A stretch of DNA of 64,000 nt from Lactobacillus sp. YT155. Its GTDB lineage: Bacteria > Bacillota > Bacilli > Lactobacillales > Lactobacillaceae. The translations under genes and the position numbers were made by a program. Each line of letters starts with the position of its first letter. Position 1 is the stretch's first letter. The notes beneath the pieces were generated by a model. It was not told where the DNA came from and did no database searches. It worked only from the letters and a program-made list of their open reading frames with translations. The stretch lies in assembly GCF_030504545.1 (NCBI RefSeq), contig NZ_JAUKWP010000001.1, positions 62,001 through 126,000 of the forward strand. Reading direction: 5' to 3'. Below are positions 62,951-64,000 of the stretch, one piece after another.

Positions 62951-64000
62951 TTACTGTAAAACTTGTTCAGAATTTGTAACTTTTAATTCAATTACACCTT
63001 TGTTGGAACCGACAGTTACGACGGCATGATCGCCAATTTCACGATTCAAAATCAATTCACTTAATTTATCTTCAACTTCTCGTTGCAACTCACGTCTTAA
63101 AGGACGTGCTCCATATTCCTTGCTGTAACCTTTATCAACGATGATATCAAGAGCCGAAGCAGTGAACTTCAAAGTAATATCTTGTTGTTGCAAACGTTTG
63201 GTGATATTTTTTGCCATGATCTTAACTACTTGACGAAGTTGCTTCTTATCAAGTTGTTTAAAGACAACAAACTCATCTAAACGATTCAAGAATTCTGGTT
63301 TAAAGAAACTCTTCATTTCTTCAAAGATAGTTTTCTTCATAGCTTCATAGTTTTGAACGTTGTTGCTGTTGCCAAAACCAACATTCTTCTCTTCTTGAAG
63401 CTTAGTTGCACCAAGATTAGAAGTCATGATGATAATTGTATTTCGGAAATCCACTCGTCTTCCTTTGGCATCAGTTAGATAACCATCATCTAACACTTGT
63501 AACAAAATGTTGAAGACATCTGGATGAGCTTTTTCTACCTCATCTAAAAGCAATACTGAATATGGATGATTACGAACTTTTTCAGTCAGTTGACCACCTT
63601 CTTCATAACCAACATAACCAGGAGCAGAACCAACCAACTTAGAAGTAGAATATTGTTCCATAAATTCAGACATATCAACACGAATCATGTCATCTTCTGA
63701 ACCGAATACTTCAGCAGCCAATGCTTTAGCCAATTCAGTCTTACCAACACCAGTTGGTCCTAAGAATAAGAAAGAACCAATTGGACGATTAGGATCTTTG
63801 ATTCCACTTCTTGCTCGACGAATCGATTTAGAAATAACATCCACCGCTTCGTCTTGTCCAATCACTCGTTTGTGCAGTGATTTTTCTAAGTTGATTAGAC
63901 GTTCACTTTCTTTTTTGCTCATTTGTTCAACTGGCACACCTGTCCATTGGGAAACCACTTGAGCAATATCCTCATCACCAACTTGAACATTCTCATTGAT
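62951..64000 (-). CDS. clpC: ClpC-type AAA+ ATPase, C-terminal 349 residues
   Basis: The 5' part is beyond the right edge. The visible part begins [20 protein letters not shown] and holds the second AAA+ module: Walker A GPTGVGKT, Walker [16 protein letters not shown], sensor 1 TSNLG, the Arg finger region [11 protein letters not shown], and the sensor 2 GARPLRR. The loop NVGFGN carries the VGF tripeptide used to dock onto ClpP, so it is a protease unfoldase rather than ClpB. Location upstream of rpoB fits clpC in lactobacilli. ClpE cannot be fully excluded without the N-terminus. Confidence 0.8.
   Translation of the reverse strand: MNENVQVGDEDIAQVVSQWTGVPVEQMSKKESERLINLEKSLHKRVIGQDEAVDVISKSIRRARSGIKDPNRPIGSFLFLGPTGVGKTELAKALAAEVFGSEDDMIRVDMSEFMEQYSTSKLVGSAPGYVGYEEGGQLTEKVRNHPYSVLLLDEVEKAHPDVFNILLQVLDDGYLTDAKGRRVDFRNTIIIMTSNLGATKLQEEKNVGFGNSNNVQNYEAMKKTIFEEMKSFFKPEFLNRLDEFVVFKQLDKKQLRQVVKIMAKNITKRLQQQDITLKFTASALDIIVDKGYSKEYGARPLRRELQREVEDKLSELILNREIGDHAVVTVGSNKGVIELKVTNSEQVLQ

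Noticed and set aside
1..64000. tRNA and rRNA genes
   Set aside because: No cloverleaf or rRNA-like segment was recognised in any intergenic region, although no dedicated search could be run.

Overview
The window is chromosomal DNA of a low-GC Gram-positive bacterium of the order Lactobacillales, most likely Lactobacillaceae. The evidence is the S10-spc-alpha ribosomal gene order, the rplQ-ecfA1-ecfA2-ecfT-truA-rplM-rpsI order, TTG/GTG starts behind strong GGAGG sites, Gram-positive LexA and cre boxes, and an rplQ 3' element of the Lactobacillales type. A racD-aslA pair (aspartate racemase plus D-aspartate ligase) predicts an L-Lys-D-Asp peptidoglycan cross-bridge, which fits Companilactobacillus-like lactobacilli. 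The genus is an inference.

Layout. 1-31 kb is accessory and housekeeping material: a copper operon (copY-cupredoxin-copper ATPase) with two cop boxes, a fused betaine/choline ABC importer, a LexA-controlled Y-family polymerase with a YolD partner, the racD-aslA cell-wall pair, an oxidoreductase next to a TetR regulator, a short UvrA-like ATPase, an orphan cellobiose-type EIIC, an SDR, a YeiH-type exporter with a flavoprotein, TraX, and a two-component system with an ABC exporter. 24.4-26.2 kb is a 1.8-kb segment with one PIN-domain gene, bounded by a 51-bp duplication of the 3' end of rpsI. It looks like a small integrated element. 26.2-30.6 kb holds rplM-rpsI, truA and the ECF transporter core, and the ECF core sits behind a TPP riboswitch. 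31.4-45.3 kb is the continuous minus-strand S10-spc-alpha cluster (rpsJ to rplQ), including rpmJ, and an rplX gene with an unusual Lys/Ala/Thr-rich tail. 45.8-48.9 kb is rpsL-rpsG-fusA. 49.1-55.4 kb is an insert between rpsL and rpoC: a prepilin peptidase, a LacI-regulated amide-hydrolase operon with cre and operator sites, a DUF5692 membrane protein and a TetR regulator. 55.4-64 kb is rpoC, rpoB (with a leader containing an intrinsic terminator) and the C-terminal part of a ClpC-type ATPase.

No rRNA genes, tRNA genes or CRISPR arrays were seen. The best candidate for an undescribed system is the PIN-gene element at the rpsI 3' end. Second-line candidates are the TPP riboswitch on the shared ECF energising module, the histone-like tail of uL24, and the promoter-cre-terminator-operator control region of the Ntn-hydrolase operon.
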